Notes: generated by a model not told the origin, from the sequence alone. A DNA stretch of 64,000 bases from Schistocephalus solidus (GCA_017591395.1 WEDG01000214.1:248001-312000), one strand, 5' to 3'; counted from the stretch's first letter, positions 1 to 10,767 are shown. Program-made: numbers and translations.

Positions 1-447
1 GTCGATGCGCGTACTGAACAGGGTCTCTAGGCACCATGTCAATCACTCAAACGCAACGTTCATTAGAAGGAACGACATAAATGTCGGAAATGGATTCTAC
101 TAATAAGAAGGATATAAAGGTATGAAAGGACACAATAGAAAATAAGGAAGGGAGCGTTACATGAAGCTATATCCCTTTTGGAGTGGGGAATTCTGTCATG
201 TCTGTTGGATAAGCGGTGGGGAGAGCAACGTTGTGGCCAAATGCAGGGTCGGGATGATGGGATGCTCACATTGAACGGAGGATAACGATACGATAAGCAG
301 CGACGGTAATCGTGGGGACGGGGGTCAGCGTTTGAGAGTTGAATGGGACACCGGCATCTTCACCGACATTCGATCACTCAATGCCCTTTCAGTATCCGCA
401 CGAAAAGTGCCCAAAGTCCATTTAAACAATTATGTTGGAATTTTGGT
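1..447. repeat. direct repeat, copy 1 (620-bp period)
   Basis: This stretch is nearly identical to 621-1,067, with a constant offset of 620 bases apart from compensating one-base indels. Both copies begin with GTCGATGCGCGTACTGAACA and lose similarity just after a TTTAAACAAT block (421-430 and 1,041-1,050). The 448-620 segment between them is not present after the second copy, so this is either a truncated tandem satellite or a local duplication. Small ORFs here differ between copies and show no protein-like conservation. Confidence 0.9.
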
Positions 448-620
448 TTGGTACATGGCCTCCCTCTGAAATGCAGCACTGTCCTCACTGCTGTGCGAGT
501 TGGTTTGGCAGGTGTGAAAGTGTGTGCTCCTCTCCATCCCTCCGCTTCCACCAATGTAGAGGCCGAGGACTTCGAGGTAGGCACACACATGGGCAAAAAA
601 TGCCCCTGTAGTCGTTATTA

Positions 621-1067
621 GTCGATGCGCGTACTGAACAGGGCCTCTAGGCACCATACCGATCATTCAAACGCAACGGTCATTAGAAGGAACGACATAA
701 ATGTCGGAAATGGATTCTACTAATAAGAAGGATATAAAGGTATAAAAGGACACAATAGAAAATAAGGAAGGGATGTTACATGAAGCTATGTCCCTTTTGG
801 AGTGGGGGAATTCTGTCATGTCTGTTAGATAAGCGGTGGGGAGAGCAACGTTGTGGCCAAATTCACGGTCGGGATGAGGGGATGCTCACATTGAAGGGAG
901 GATAACGATACGAGAAGCAGCAATGGTAATCGTGGGGACGGGCGTCAGCGTTTAAGAGTGGAATGGGACACCGGCATCTTCACCGACATTCAATCACTCC
1001 ATGCCCTTTCAGGATCCGCACGAAAAGTGCCCACAGTCAATTTAAACAATTCTGTTGGAACTGTGGC
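621..1067. repeat. direct repeat, copy 2
   Basis: Second copy of the 1-447 unit, differing by scattered substitutions. Downstream of it (1,070-1,550) the sequence becomes AT-rich and I see no gene or recognisable element. Confidence 0.9.
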
Positions 1068-1554
1068 TCGTTACACTGTGAATTAAACAACATTGTTGTT
1101 ATCGTGTCAGTTTTTTTCTAATGAAAATGCCCTTCCGAGTACTCAAATAAAAAAATATTTATTTAACTACCAGTGTTATTTTTTACCTCGGTTGTTGTAT
1201 CTCCATTGAATATTTTTTATTTTACTTATTTATTGCCAATTTACAGGCAAGGTCAAAAAAATATATACAGTAGGGGGTCAAGCTGACAGTGAAAAAAACT
1301 CTTGATCGCTGTTTCAGGTGTTTTCGGGAGAAAAATATGCAGCTTATTGAGAAATTAAAGTTCTGGACAGCGACGCGTTAACACAGGTGCCCGGTGAAGA
1401 ACCTCTCCATTCAGTGTTACGGATCCAGTATTCTGCACCAGCAGGTATTTCGGCGAGCGGCTGTTTGCTGTCGACTGTGAAATAAGCCGATTGAGGTCTG
1501 CAGAGCCATTAATATTGCCCTCAGCATGAAGACCGGCACAGGATTCAGAGTCCG

Positions 1555-2620
1555 TGAACGCCATCAGAACCGAAGAGAGCTTCTACAGAGTCAGCACCCA
1601 AAAGTTTTGGAAGGTGTCCTGAATGTAGAAAACTAGTGACAGTTCGCGTAAACAAGGGAAAGCTTTGCTGAAATTTGATACGGCTAGGTAGATTATTCCA
1701 GATTGCCATAGCGTTTACCGAAAAAACTGTCGGTATCTAACTGTGCGTGCTAAGGAAAGAAATAAAAATAGATCTCAATGACTGGTGTGCCGAGAGTGGT
1801 CGAGGTGCCTCAGAGATGAAAGGGGGTTAAATGTACGACTGTTTAGAAGTTTAAACAGTAAAAATAGTCCCTTCTGTAATCTGCGAAGGAACAGCGGGTC
1901 AAGGCTTGTAAGCTCACAACGTTGTTGGTAGGACAGGTTTCGGTGTTCTGAATAAAAAACTCTTTTTATAAAGAAGTGCTGGACTGATTCTATCTTCTTT
2001 CGTTCAATAGCATGCAGAAGGCTAAATAGAAGCCAGCAGTATTCCAAACTAGGCCTGACATACATTTTATAGAGGCTGATTCTAATGTTGACGGTTTTAA
2101 AATTTCTGAGAATAAACCCAGTAGTTTGGCGAGCTTTCGAGACAATCAGGGCACAGTGCTCTGACAAATTAAGACTGCTAGAATATGATATGCCCAGATC
2201 CTTTATAACTCCGGGCACATTTAGATCGTGACCGTCTATGCTTAGGTGGGGCTGATGGTTGTCGCCAATAACCATAACGGAGCACTTTTGACAAGAAAGT
2301 GAGAGGCGCCATGTGCGACACCACTGAGCGAAGGCCTGAAGATCCTTTTTAAGAGCTCAAGCACGATGTTGCGATCAACCGGTTTATATCGATAGGCAAC
2401 TTTTAAATCGTCAGCGTACATAAAGGGCCTACCATACTGAAAACAATCAGGAACCTCGTTGACAAAGAGGCAAAATAGAAGCGGGCCATTTTCAATGTTT
2501 CTGTCGAACGCCAACCTTCTTAGCCTGGATTCCACACCTATTCGGTTTTTGCAGAAAAGCCCTACAGTATTCAGGAGTACGGGAGCATCGATAGCAATAA
2601 GAGTTCAATGAGACAATAGT
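1555..2620 (-). mobile_element. CR1/Jockey-like LINE relic, RT palm to C-terminus
   Basis: Two overlapping minus-strand reading frames (about 2,535-2,242 and 2,275-1,775) together give the 3' half of a non-LTR reverse transcriptase. The catalytic box reads FMYADDLKVAY. It is followed by a thumb region with VIKDLGISYSSSLNLSEHC and VRPSLEYC, the typical post-palm landmarks of CR1/Jockey-group LINEs. Coding similarity continues in a shifted frame to about 1,555 (NLWNNLP block). The 5' part of the element, including endonuclease and RT fingers, is missing, consistent with ordinary 5' truncation. The frameshift near 2,260 makes it a pseudogene. The same family occurs at 3.3-7.3 kb and 61.7-64 kb. 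Confidence 0.85.
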
Positions 2621-3339
2621 CTTTGTGGTTTATTCTATTTGCATCTAGACTGTCGCAACTTTCAGAACTATTTTAAAAAACCAACAATCAAACATGCAAA
2701 AACAAACACGGAGCAGATAGTTTACACACCTAAAAGCGTTGTCTCAAGTTGATCGCATCCTGTTGGGGATCTCCTACCATACCACGGCAGGTCTTATTAC
2801 AAGGTCGTATGCATAGGAACCACCAATTATTTGTTCTCCAAATTGGACAATTTGAACTCCGTTACCACTTCACTAGGACTGTTCCAGACCATACTGTTAC
2901 AATTGCACGCACCTACTTGCTTCCTGCTCATCTGGAATTTTTCTCGTTCCGAAATTCTTCATAAAACGGTATAAAATTTGAATTTGTTTATCATCTTATT
3001 CAAGTTGACTGCGCAGCCTCTGAACCACTAAAAACTGACAACCACTCAGGGAACCAAACGTGTACAACCTCGTGAAGATCTGAAGTTATCCAGGACCTTC
3101 GACATCTCCGAACGGCTGAGTCGTTCCTGAATATCCTTCATACCGTTTTACTATTTTTAAAAGCGTTTTTGAATAAGTAGACATATTTTTTGCTCATATT
3201 GCATTAAATACTCGCCATACTCCAAACCCAGTTGGAAATTTTTCATCATACGCTCAAAGGAAAAACATACTTTTACGCAGTGTTTTTAACATTCATGGAC
3301 TCAAAACAATTGTTTGCTAGCAACAGAACCAGTCACGAA
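2621..3339. other. no gene recognised
   Basis: AT-rich interval between two LINE relics. It holds only short ORFs without recognisable motifs. Confidence 0.6.
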
Positions 3340-4095
3340 ACTTCCTTTTAAAGGAAAGCCTGTTGAGCTGGCTTCGGCATCCACGACTGACACTCAATCA
3401 GTTTATACTTACAACCAAAGACCAGCAAAGCGCGCAAAAGCGTAATGGCAGCAAAATCCGTCGGCTACGAGGACGAATCTTGCATTGGGTGTTCTTATAT
3501 TTTACTAAGAGCTCAAAACTGGAAAATGAGCTTGCAGACTTAAGCAAGCTCTTGCAATAAAACAGTACTCGACGAAATACGCTCAGCAATATAACTGTTA
3601 AAATGGCAGTGACAAAAGCACCAAAATAATCAAAAACTAAAACTTGTAACAGCTCACAATGTTCTAACGCGAATACCCATAACAACCGGATAACAGGAAC
3701 ACAGTCTCTGAATCCTACAAACGACGACGAAAGCGAACCATAAATCTCATCCTGCTATCTTGGGTGTTCTAAAGAGCCCGTATTTTAATCCCAAGAAACA
3801 AACGCGTGGCAATCTTCAATGGAGAAACACCACAACAGGAGTACGAAGTCACAATCAACTCTGATGGAGTCATTGAAGCCTTCAGATGAGAGTATGGTCA
3901 GAGGTAGACTAAATCCAATTGAGAGCTCTGTAAACCATTCTCGTGCCCCTAAGGAGAACTTAAGAGGAAGCGAAAATTCCAAGCATCAGGATCGGCAACA
4001 GTGTTTAGTTATTCATGGCCGTGGTTGCCTCCTTTATATTAAGTCATCCTTTGTACATTTCCCTTTTCATCTGAACATTTCGTCTTTTTCTGGAA

Positions 4096-4660
4096 ATGTA
4101 TGCTTTGCTTCAGTCATCCTCCCGCACAATAAAAAAAGCGGTAATTGGCTGTGTCTATAATCCTCCGTGTTATTCTGGCAATGAAAGCGAGCTCTGTGAA
4201 CTATTTGAAAAAGTTTTAGACACTCAGTTTGATGTCAAAATAATCGTAGGCGATTTTAATCTGCCAGACATTGACTGGCAGGCCAATTCCTCTTCGCCTA
4301 AACATCAGAAATTGGTCGATACTATTAACTTTTGAAACATGTCCCAACTGGTCAGATCAGTTACTAGAAATGACAACATTTTAGATTTAATTTTTACAAA
4401 CGATGTCCACCCTCTCTTTATGAATTTTTCATCATGATCTATTTACAAGTGATCACGCAATAATTCGCTGTTGTTTTCAGTTCCCCTTCTTACGAAGCCT
4501 GAGGTTAAATGCAATAACCTCGACTTTGCTAACATAAACCATGAAACAGTAAATAATTTCGTAAGCACTCGAGATTGGCATAGCATATTCTCAATCAACG
4601 ATCTAAACTTTTTCCGTGAGCTATTGCAGAGCCTCACAGAAAAAAATCCAGGCTTTTATC
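4096..4660 (+). pseudogene. LINE AP-endonuclease C-terminal remnant
   Basis: The frame from 4,096 contains VIGCVYNPPC and IIVGDFNLPDIDW. The second is the signature GDFN motif of LINE APE-type endonucleases, which nick target DNA to start target-primed reverse transcription. After a stop at about 4,335 similarity continues with RNDNILDLIFTND, the usual SDH-preceding block of this domain, and then a linker (4,471-4,668). The N-terminal catalytic half is not recognisable upstream. The stop codons mean it is non-functional. Confidence 0.8.
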
Positions 4661-4772
4661 CCGTTTAAGATTTTTTTAGTTCACATACAGCTTCTTCTTC
4701 TGTTCCGCATTTTTCTCCAGAACAGACTTAAAAAAATTACGAAAGCAACTTAAAGATTCATCTAAAAGCTCT

Positions 4773-5405
4773 TTGTCAGTTCATTTAAGGATTGCACAAA
4801 TATTTGAATTAGCATCGAGAATAAGGCTCGCGCGAGATAAGCGTAGGGAGTTTCGGTCACTAAGTGATGTCAATTCATCCAAATCTGTTGCTCAAATCTT
4901 TCCTGTTCGGTCATCGGCTAAGCGTCTGAATGTAACTCCGCCCTTACTCGACTGTAACAAAAAAATGGTTACAGATGATTTGGGCAAAGCAGAATTGTTA
5001 AACTCGTTTTTTGCCAACCACTTTACCACTGAAACTAGCCCCACTCCCACAATTCCTCTGCTTTCAAATTCGCTTCTAACAACTATTAATTTCTCGCCTT
5101 CATGTATTCAAAAAGAAATAGCTCACCTAAAAAATTCACATTCAGTTGGAACTGATAACATTCCAAACTCACTTATTAAACAGTTAAGGGATTTTCCACC
5201 TTTACTAAGCAAATTATTCTCAGTATTTCTCGAAAATGGTTTCTTCCCCGATTATTGGAAAACTTCTATTATAATACCAGTTTTTAAATCTGGTTCCCGC
5301 TCGGACATTCATAACTATCGCGGTGTTCATAAAACGCCCTCTCTTGCTAAACTCTTCGAAAAACTAATTGCAAAAACAAATCACCGATTTTTGCATAAGC
5401 AATAA
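4773..5405 (+). pseudogene. LINE reverse transcriptase, linker and fingers
   Basis: An open stretch of 210 codons. The C-terminal half carries the RT motifs that precede the palm: KNSHSVGTDNIPN (the GxDxIP box), FPDYWKTSIIIPVFKSG (motif 1) and SRSDIHNYRGV in place of the usual NYRPIS. The first 100 residues are the linker between endonuclease and RT. The frame is lost after 5,405 and resumes in another frame at 5,465. It belongs to the same element as 5,465-5,857. Confidence 0.85.
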
Positions 5406-5464
5406 AATTATCAACATTTTCCCAACACGGCTTCTTACCGGACCGTTCTTGTGAAACCTGCCAC

Positions 5465-5857
5465 ATGTCTTTTCTAAATCTACTATCCTCTCTTCGTAAT
5501 GATCATCTATCTGTAGTAGTTATCTATTTTGATCTTAGTAAGGCATTCGATAAGGTGCCTCATAAACGACTTCTAGCTAAACTAGAAGCTATAGGATTTC
5601 GTAGTACCCTTACTGACTTTATTAGATCATACCTAAATGATCGAAAACAAAAAGTTTTAGTAGGGTCCTCATACTCAAGTGCTACCCCGATTGTTAGTGG
5701 TGTCCTTCAAGGTACCGTATTAGGTCCTTTGTTGTTCTTACTGTATATAAATGATATTTCATCGATAGTTAAACATTCTCAATCTTCTATTTATGCTGAT
5801 GATCTCAAATGCGTGTATTCCTTCTCTAACTCTACAACCGAACGGTGCCTAGAATAA
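5465..5857 (+). pseudogene. LINE reverse transcriptase, palm domain
   Basis: A 130-codon open stretch holding the RT catalytic core. It has VVVIYFDLSKAFDKVPH (motif A, first catalytic Asp), SGVLQGTVLGPLLFLLYIND (motif B) and SSIYADDLKCVY (motif C, the YADD box with the two further catalytic Asp residues). The catalytic residues are intact, but the stop at 5,857 and the frameshifts on both sides break the protein. Best assignment is the CR1/Jockey group of non-LTR retrotransposons. Confidence 0.93.
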
Positions 5858-5905
5858 ATTCATTCAGACTTAGACGCTCTTTCGGCCTGGAGCTCCACAT
5901 GGCTA

Positions 5906-6548
5906 ATGGAGTTCTCACCTACTAAGTGTCGCTACATGAGTTTTGGGCCTGTAAGGCTGCCGCAACCTCTTATCTTTGAAGGTTGCCATATGATTGAATA
6001 TTCCTCCATCAAGGACTTGGGCTTAAGCTACACCAATAAATTAGATCTTTCGCCTCATGCCGATAGAATTACGGCCAAAGCTGCTCAGATTTGCGGCTTT
6101 ATTTCTTATAATTTCTACCTTCCTGAAATTAAATTAAGACTTTATCGTATGTTTGTACTTCCCATTCTTGAATTTTTGCTGTCCTTTCTTCGGTTTGATG
6201 AACGAATCTAGCCGTTCAAAAATTGAAAAATGTTCAAAGAAATTTCACCAAAAACTCCTATATCCGACTTTTTAACTACTTCCTACTCAACAAGATGCCA
6301 GCTAACGAAGCTAAAATTTCTTTGGGTCAGGAGACTTGAAGCAGGCTTTTGTCTCCTTTTTTCGTCTTAATAATAGTTCAACTCTCCCAAAGCTTTCTGT
6401 CATTACCTCCGTTAGTCTTCCTTATAACCTAAGAAATTCTGCACTAATTATACCTCCCCTGCATCCTCCACGTGTAAACGCTCTCTCTTCTTTGCTTCTA
6501 GGTATAGTTTTCTTTGGAATAACTTGCCAATTGAAATTAGGTCGTTAA
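5906..6548 (+). pseudogene. LINE RT thumb and C-terminal region
   Basis: Frame 5,906-6,211 gives the thumb (SPTKCRYMSFG, SSIKDLGLSYTNKLDLSPH, YRMFVLPILEF). A shifted frame (6,336-6,548) gives the C-terminal block found in this LINE group (LPYNLRNSALIIPP). The frames are offset by a frameshift around 6,211-6,330. Similar peptides occur on the minus strand at 62,900-63,217. Confidence 0.85.
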
Positions 6549-7248
6549 CTAGTCTATCTGCATTCAAGCGAAGACTGCACATTTATCTTAACACTGATTC
6601 TATTAACCTTTTATTTTCCTCATCTTTTCCCAGTAGCTTTCCCCATGACTCGGAGAAAGGACCATCGGGAATTTGAGTAACCGTCTTGAAACTATATTTA
6701 CGCTACATCCAGACGCCCATGAACTATAATGTCTCCTTATATCACCCGTCCTCCAAACGATGACGTCATTCGGACGTACAAATTCGGTGGTCCACAGTCT
6801 TAAATGCTGCGGTTTCTTTGGATACTAACCATCATCAGAATTCAATTCTGGATCCTATGATGCTGAGGACTTAAGTTCATTGACGCATTTTCGTGAGATT
6901 ATGTTTCATACGCCTAAGTGATCAAGAACGAATCACCTCGACGTTTCATTATCTCATTCTAAAATGCTACTGCAGTATTACCCTATTCTACCACCTGACC
7001 ATTTTTTCCTAAGCAGTTTTTTTCTCCTACCTTCTATTCGAAAATGAAGGCCTATTGAACTCTGCCTCCATTTTCATGGTAGGAGTTTTTTTTCACTGCC
7101 TATTTTCTCTAGTTCACCATTAATTTTTAAACATTGCTAACTGTTGACATAGCAGGACAAGTTATGAATTTGTACATTTTATCTGCACACACTGTCATAA
7201 CTTTATTTCGTTACTAATGTTTGCTTAGACAGTACCTTCCCGGTGCTA

Positions 7249-7276
7249 ACTAAATATAAATTCTAAATTCTAAATC
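7249..7276 (+). repeat. LINE 3' tail
   Basis: Short imperfect repeats of AAATTCTAAATTCTAAA type lie exactly where the 3' UTR of the plus-strand LINE stops and the next element starts. Simple oligomer tails instead of poly(A) are typical for CR1-group LINEs. Confidence 0.6.
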
Positions 7277-7284
7277 ATTTGCAT

Positions 7285-7850
7285 GAGTCAACTGCAGTCC
7301 GGCCTGAAGACCGTGTTGCGGAAGACCTTGCGTCGTTTAATGGCCTCCTTAACCAGTTGCTCCCACCAGGCGTTATTAAAGTTATTTAAGCATTCCGGAT
7401 CGGCAAAAAGTCTGAAGACAGTCTAGAAACGCCGCGACCGCGACCTCTAAAAATAATGCTAGAGACGAAATCAAGGCGATCCTATCCAAAAAAACCAACC
7501 TCCATCACTCGAAAAAAGAGGTTTCTTTTCAACCGGACTTCTCCCTGCGGAAAGGCTGAAACGCCGGGAACTTGTCTTGGAACTACAATCAATACTGAAG
7601 GCTGGCGAACACAATCGGGCTATTTTCAAGGGGAAGTTAGTTCAAAAAAATATGAATTTTCCATTGAACCAACCGATTGTACTAAGGACAACAGCAGCCA
7701 CCTCACTAACGCCAAAACATTTAGGGAACCAAATGCCCAAAGAGATGTCATCACTGATTCCGTAACGCCCAGCGTTTTCCCTAAGATACCAGAGTTACCA
7801 AAACTCATCAAGAAACGGAAAAGATATGCGACCTTGACGTTATAGGAGAC
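7285..7850 (+). pseudogene. LINE ORF 5' region (nucleic-acid-binding part)
   Basis: A frame read from about 7,285 gives RPEDRVAEDLASFNGLL. It is followed after a stop by RIGKKSEDSLETPRPRPLKI, a basic block that in related CR1-like LINEs lies N-terminal to the endonuclease. Frame 7,577-7,765 gives the continuation LQSILKAGEHNRAIFKGK, so at least one frameshift separates the two. I infer an RNA- or nucleic-acid-binding role from the position and composition only. Confidence 0.6.
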
Positions 7851-7889
7851 GCAGCAAGGCCCATTAAATTTACAAACGCAACAGGAAAT

Positions 7890-8555
7890 TTGGTTGGCAC
7901 AAAATTGAAGGGCTTGTATACAAATGCCCAAAGCCTTTTATCAAAATGTGATGAGTTAAAAATTTGCCTTGCCGAAGAAAAAAAAGAAAAGTTGTGGAGA
8001 AAATATTGCGAGTCTAATCAAGTCGCATATTTTAATAAGTATAAAACACAGAGAAACAAACTGAAAAGCCTTATCCTTAAAACGCGAAGAGAATTTGAGA
8101 AGATTTGGCTGCAAAATGCAACGCAGAATCCAAAGTTGGTCTACAGTTACCTTCGCAGATGTACAAGGAATAGGTATCAAATACCGCTTATTAAGACTGC
8201 CGTGGGCGTCAAAATTTCTGAAAACAGGGAAAAAGCCGAGAACTTTTCACAGTTCTACCGCTCGGTCTTAACAAACGAGGCAAGGTTCCTTCATCTATCA
8301 GTGGGTAACCCGCCGACTGCAAGCATTAGCCACATACAATTCTCGGAATTTCTGATCCAAAAGGAATAAAAATCTTAAAAGAGTCCAAATTCCCAGGACC
8401 AGACGAGCTTCCACCCAAGCTTCTGAAAGAACTCGCCAATGAACATTCCACACCTCTGTCAGGGCTCTTTCAAATGTCATTTGACTCCGGAACACTTCCT
8501 ATCGATTGGAAGCTGGCACATATAACTCCCTTGTACAGAGGTGGTAGCCGGGCGT
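7890..8555 (+). pseudogene. LINE endonuclease start fused to RT fingers
   Basis: The frame starts with LKGLYTNAQSLLSKCDELK, the conserved first strand of a LINE AP-endonuclease. It then runs directly into KKEKLWRKYCESN, which belongs to the linker beyond the endonuclease, so nearly the whole endonuclease domain has been deleted in frame. After 8,369 a shifted frame carries FPGPDELPPKLLKEL and WKLAHITPLYRGGSR (RT fingers and motif 1). The coding sequence then stops abruptly at the nested insertion. Confidence 0.8.
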
Positions 8556-9081
8556 CAGTATCAGTATATTTGAGGGAGATGTAGGTGAGTCAACTTTGAA
8601 TTCCCTATTTGTACATGTGAGTTGTGGTTTCAAAAAAATAATATCTCGATATGTTGGCGAGGCCAACATAGTGGAACACAGTTTAAAAAGTGCAGAAATT
8701 GAAAAAAAACCGGTGATATTTAGGAGAAAAAAACGGTCACCCTTGGGGGGGGGGTCCAACGGGGGCATTGCGGAGGTTAAATGAATCAGCCAGATGCTCC
8801 CTTGCTGATTGCAGAGTCCATTGACTGTTTGTCACTGATATGGACAGTTTGTGAGCGGCCAGTTAAGAAGTTTTTAATCCATGTCAGAAGTCTACCTCTT
8901 ACGCCTATGCGGTTAGGTTTATAAAGAAGGCGGTGGTGTGGCACGCTATCAAAAGCCTTTTTGAAGTCAATATAGACTGTGTGCACCGTATTTCCTCTAT
9001 CGACCGCTTCAGTCCAACGTTCTAAACAGAAGAGCAAATTTGTGACGCAGCATCTACCTCTACGGAAACTAACTACAGGCA
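8556..9081 (-). mobile_element. nested composite insertion in the LINE, opposite orientation
   Basis: The host RT reading is interrupted after GGSRAS at about 8,556 and resumes as NYRPISLTCILGK at about 9,082. The insert has two parts. Bases 8,786-9,070 on the minus strand encode an RT palm fragment (FRRGRCCVTNLLFCLERW, YIDFKKAFDSVPHHRLL). Bases 8,556-8,780 are a dispersed repeat also found at 59,492-59,660. At the right border AACTACAGG occurs at 9,071-9,079 and again at 9,082-9,090, which may be a target-site duplication or microhomology. A run of nine or ten G lies near 8,745. Confidence 0.75.
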
Positions 9082-9510
9082 AACTACAGGCCCATAAGCT
9101 TGACATGCATCCTTGGTAAGATTATGGAAACGATCATCAAGAGTGAATTGGTGAAATTCCTAGAGACTCATAATTTGTTATCAAGCTGTCAACACGGGTT
9201 CAGAAAAGGAAGATCCTGCGCAACAAATTTGCTGTTTTCGCTCCAGAAGTGGATCCAAGCACTTGAAGATAGACACGTGGTTCACATCGCCTTCATTGAC
9301 TTTCAAAATGCCTCTGATACTGTGCCCCACGAGAGACTGTTGTAAAAGCTAGAACGAATTGGAATCAGAGGTAATCTCCTCAAGTGGATCGAAAACTTCC
9401 TCGTGGGTTGGCGCTAGGTTGTGCACATCAGCCAAGAGAGGTCAAGTTCTGCTGCGGTCTAGAGTGGGGTTCCTCAGGGTTCAGTACTAGGGCCAATACT
9501 TTTTAATATA
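9082..9510 (+). pseudogene. LINE RT palm, host element resumed
   Basis: Reads ISLTCILGKIMETIIKSEL, HGFRKGRSCATNLLF, HIAFIDFQNASDTVPHERLL, then after a stop LERIGIRGNLLKWIENFL and GVPQGSVLGPILFNI. Motif A is damaged (FQNASDT in place of FxKAFDx, although the first Asp remains) and several stops are present. The YADD box is expected next but is degraded near 9,550 (CEAAMFAGDI). Confidence 0.85.
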
Positions 9511-9631
9511 AGATGATGATTGTGTCAGGAATCTTGACTGTGAAGCAGCAATGTTTGCCGGCGACATTTAAATCTGGAATGTAATCCAGAGCCCTGCTAA
9601 TGAAGATAAACTACAGATCAACCTAACTCGG

Positions 9632-10378
9632 TTGGAGGAGTGGTTGAATCATTGGGTTTTGCGGTTCAGCGTCAATAAGTGTATAATACTTCGCTTAGGC
9701 AACCCATTTGGATCTGCCGAAAGTAGAAGTTACTTTCGCAACGGTCATGCCTTAAAAGACGTGGAAACCCAAAAGGACCTTGGTGTGCTGACGACCACCA
9801 CCTTAAACCATCCTCTCACTGCTCGAAAGTGGCGAAGAGCGCAATCGCGGTGCTGCATGCCATCAGACGAGCCTTTTTTGGATTTCGATGAAGATCTCTT
9901 CGATAAGACTTGTGGAACATTCATTAGGCCGCATTCGGAATATGCTGTGCAAGCCTGGAAACCCTGGATACTTCAAGATCAGAACTGCCTCGAAAGAGTA
10001 CAGAGGAAAGCCACCAAAATGGTTAGGAGTCAAAACTCCTTGCCATATCCAACCCGCCTAATGAATCTTAATCTGTTCCCTTTGAGTTATAGGCAAATGC
10101 GTGGTGATCTGCTGCAGACATTCCGCACTGTGAAGGGATTGGCTTGTTGCCTGAACTTCTCGGAATTCTTTGAATTTGCCGCCACGACCCATTTCCGTGG
10201 TCACCCATTTAAACTGCGCACCCAGCAGGTGAGACTGGATGTGCGCAAGTTCTCCTTCTCCATCAGAATGTTTAAACCATGGAATGCCTTCCCTGAAGAC
10301 GTTTTGATGTCATTATCGCTGGAAAGCTTTAAAAGGAACCTTGACAGTTTTATGTTCCAAAACGAGCCTGAGCGATGA
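9632..10378 (+). pseudogene. LINE RT thumb and C-terminal region, 248 codons open
   Basis: The longest open LINE remnant of this element. It starts in LEEWLNHWVLRFSVNKC (after the YADD box in intact relatives) and includes ETQKDLGVLTTT, TFIRPHSEYAVQAWKPW, LERVQRKATKMV and a C-terminal VRKFSFSIRMFKPWNAFPED. These are the typical landmarks downstream of the palm in CR1-like LINEs. The ATG at 9,632 is not a biological start, because the frame is simply open from there. Confidence 0.85.
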
Positions 10379-10545
10379 GAAATTTATCTTAACCCTCGAG
10401 AGTCATGCAACACTTCTCATATTTTATGACCGCCTTTTGTACGTTTGCAACCCTCACGGTTTCTCTGTATACCGCACTTAATTTAAAGTTACAAATAGGG
10501 TATTCAATGGCCCATGCCTATTTCCCTCAATAAACTGAATTGATT

Positions 10546-10767
10546 TGAATAATGACAGGTGACTGTCTGCTCATCACATCTTCTACTTAACTTGAGATTG
10601 CTCGCTTCAGGAGAGTACGTTTTCGTCCAATTTTTTGAGGAATATGTCTATTTAGTCCGCCGAGTCAATTTGACAATAGTTGGCATTATCCGTCCGAGAA
10701 ACCATGGTGAAGGTTTTAACTGGGAGCGAATAGTTGAAATGTTTACACTGCGCGGCACTTTCGAGTA
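10546..10767 (+). promoter_or_regulatory. 5' flank and probable 5' UTR of the FAM120-like gene
   Basis: Only about 220 bases separate the 3' tail of the upstream LINE from the start codon at 10,768. I see no TATA box. A pyrimidine-rich stretch ending in CTCGCTTCAG at about 10,610 could serve as a splice acceptor, for a 5' UTR exon or for spliced-leader trans-splicing, which many flatworm genes use. A 69-codon upstream reading frame (10,559-10,768) ends in TAATG, overlapping the start codon. Confidence 0.35.

Larger units (their letters stand above)
3340..7280 (+). mobile_element. CR1/Jockey-like LINE, near full length but inactivated
   Basis: A plus-strand non-LTR retrotransposon of roughly 3.9 kb. 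In order it shows a degenerate first coding region (3,360-4,060) with a basic, low-complexity composition like LINE ORF1 or linker sequence, an AP-endonuclease remnant (4,096-4,660), RT fingers (4,773-5,405), RT palm with YADD (5,465-5,857), RT thumb and C-terminal region (5,906-6,548), a 3' UTR, and a short TTCTAAA-type tail at 7,249-7,276. Each block is separated from the next by stops or frameshifts, so no full polyprotein remains. Its thumb region is closely related to the minus-strand relic at 62.9-63.2 kb (shared IKDLGLSYTNK and KAAQICGFIS). The exact 5' end is uncertain. Confidence 0.85.
7285..10545 (+). mobile_element. second CR1-like LINE, with internal deletion and nested insert
   Basis: A plus-strand LINE of a different subfamily from its left neighbour. 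In order: a 5' coding region (7,285-7,850), the first residues of an endonuclease joined to the linker (7,890-8,370), RT fingers to 8,555, a foreign insert (8,556 to about 9,081), RT palm (about 9,082-9,510), RT thumb and C-terminus (9,632-10,378), and a 3' end with a TAAACTGAATTGATTTGAAT tail near 10,545. Stops and frameshifts occur throughout. The element ends only about 220 bases before the start codon of the FAM120-like gene. Confidence 0.85.
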
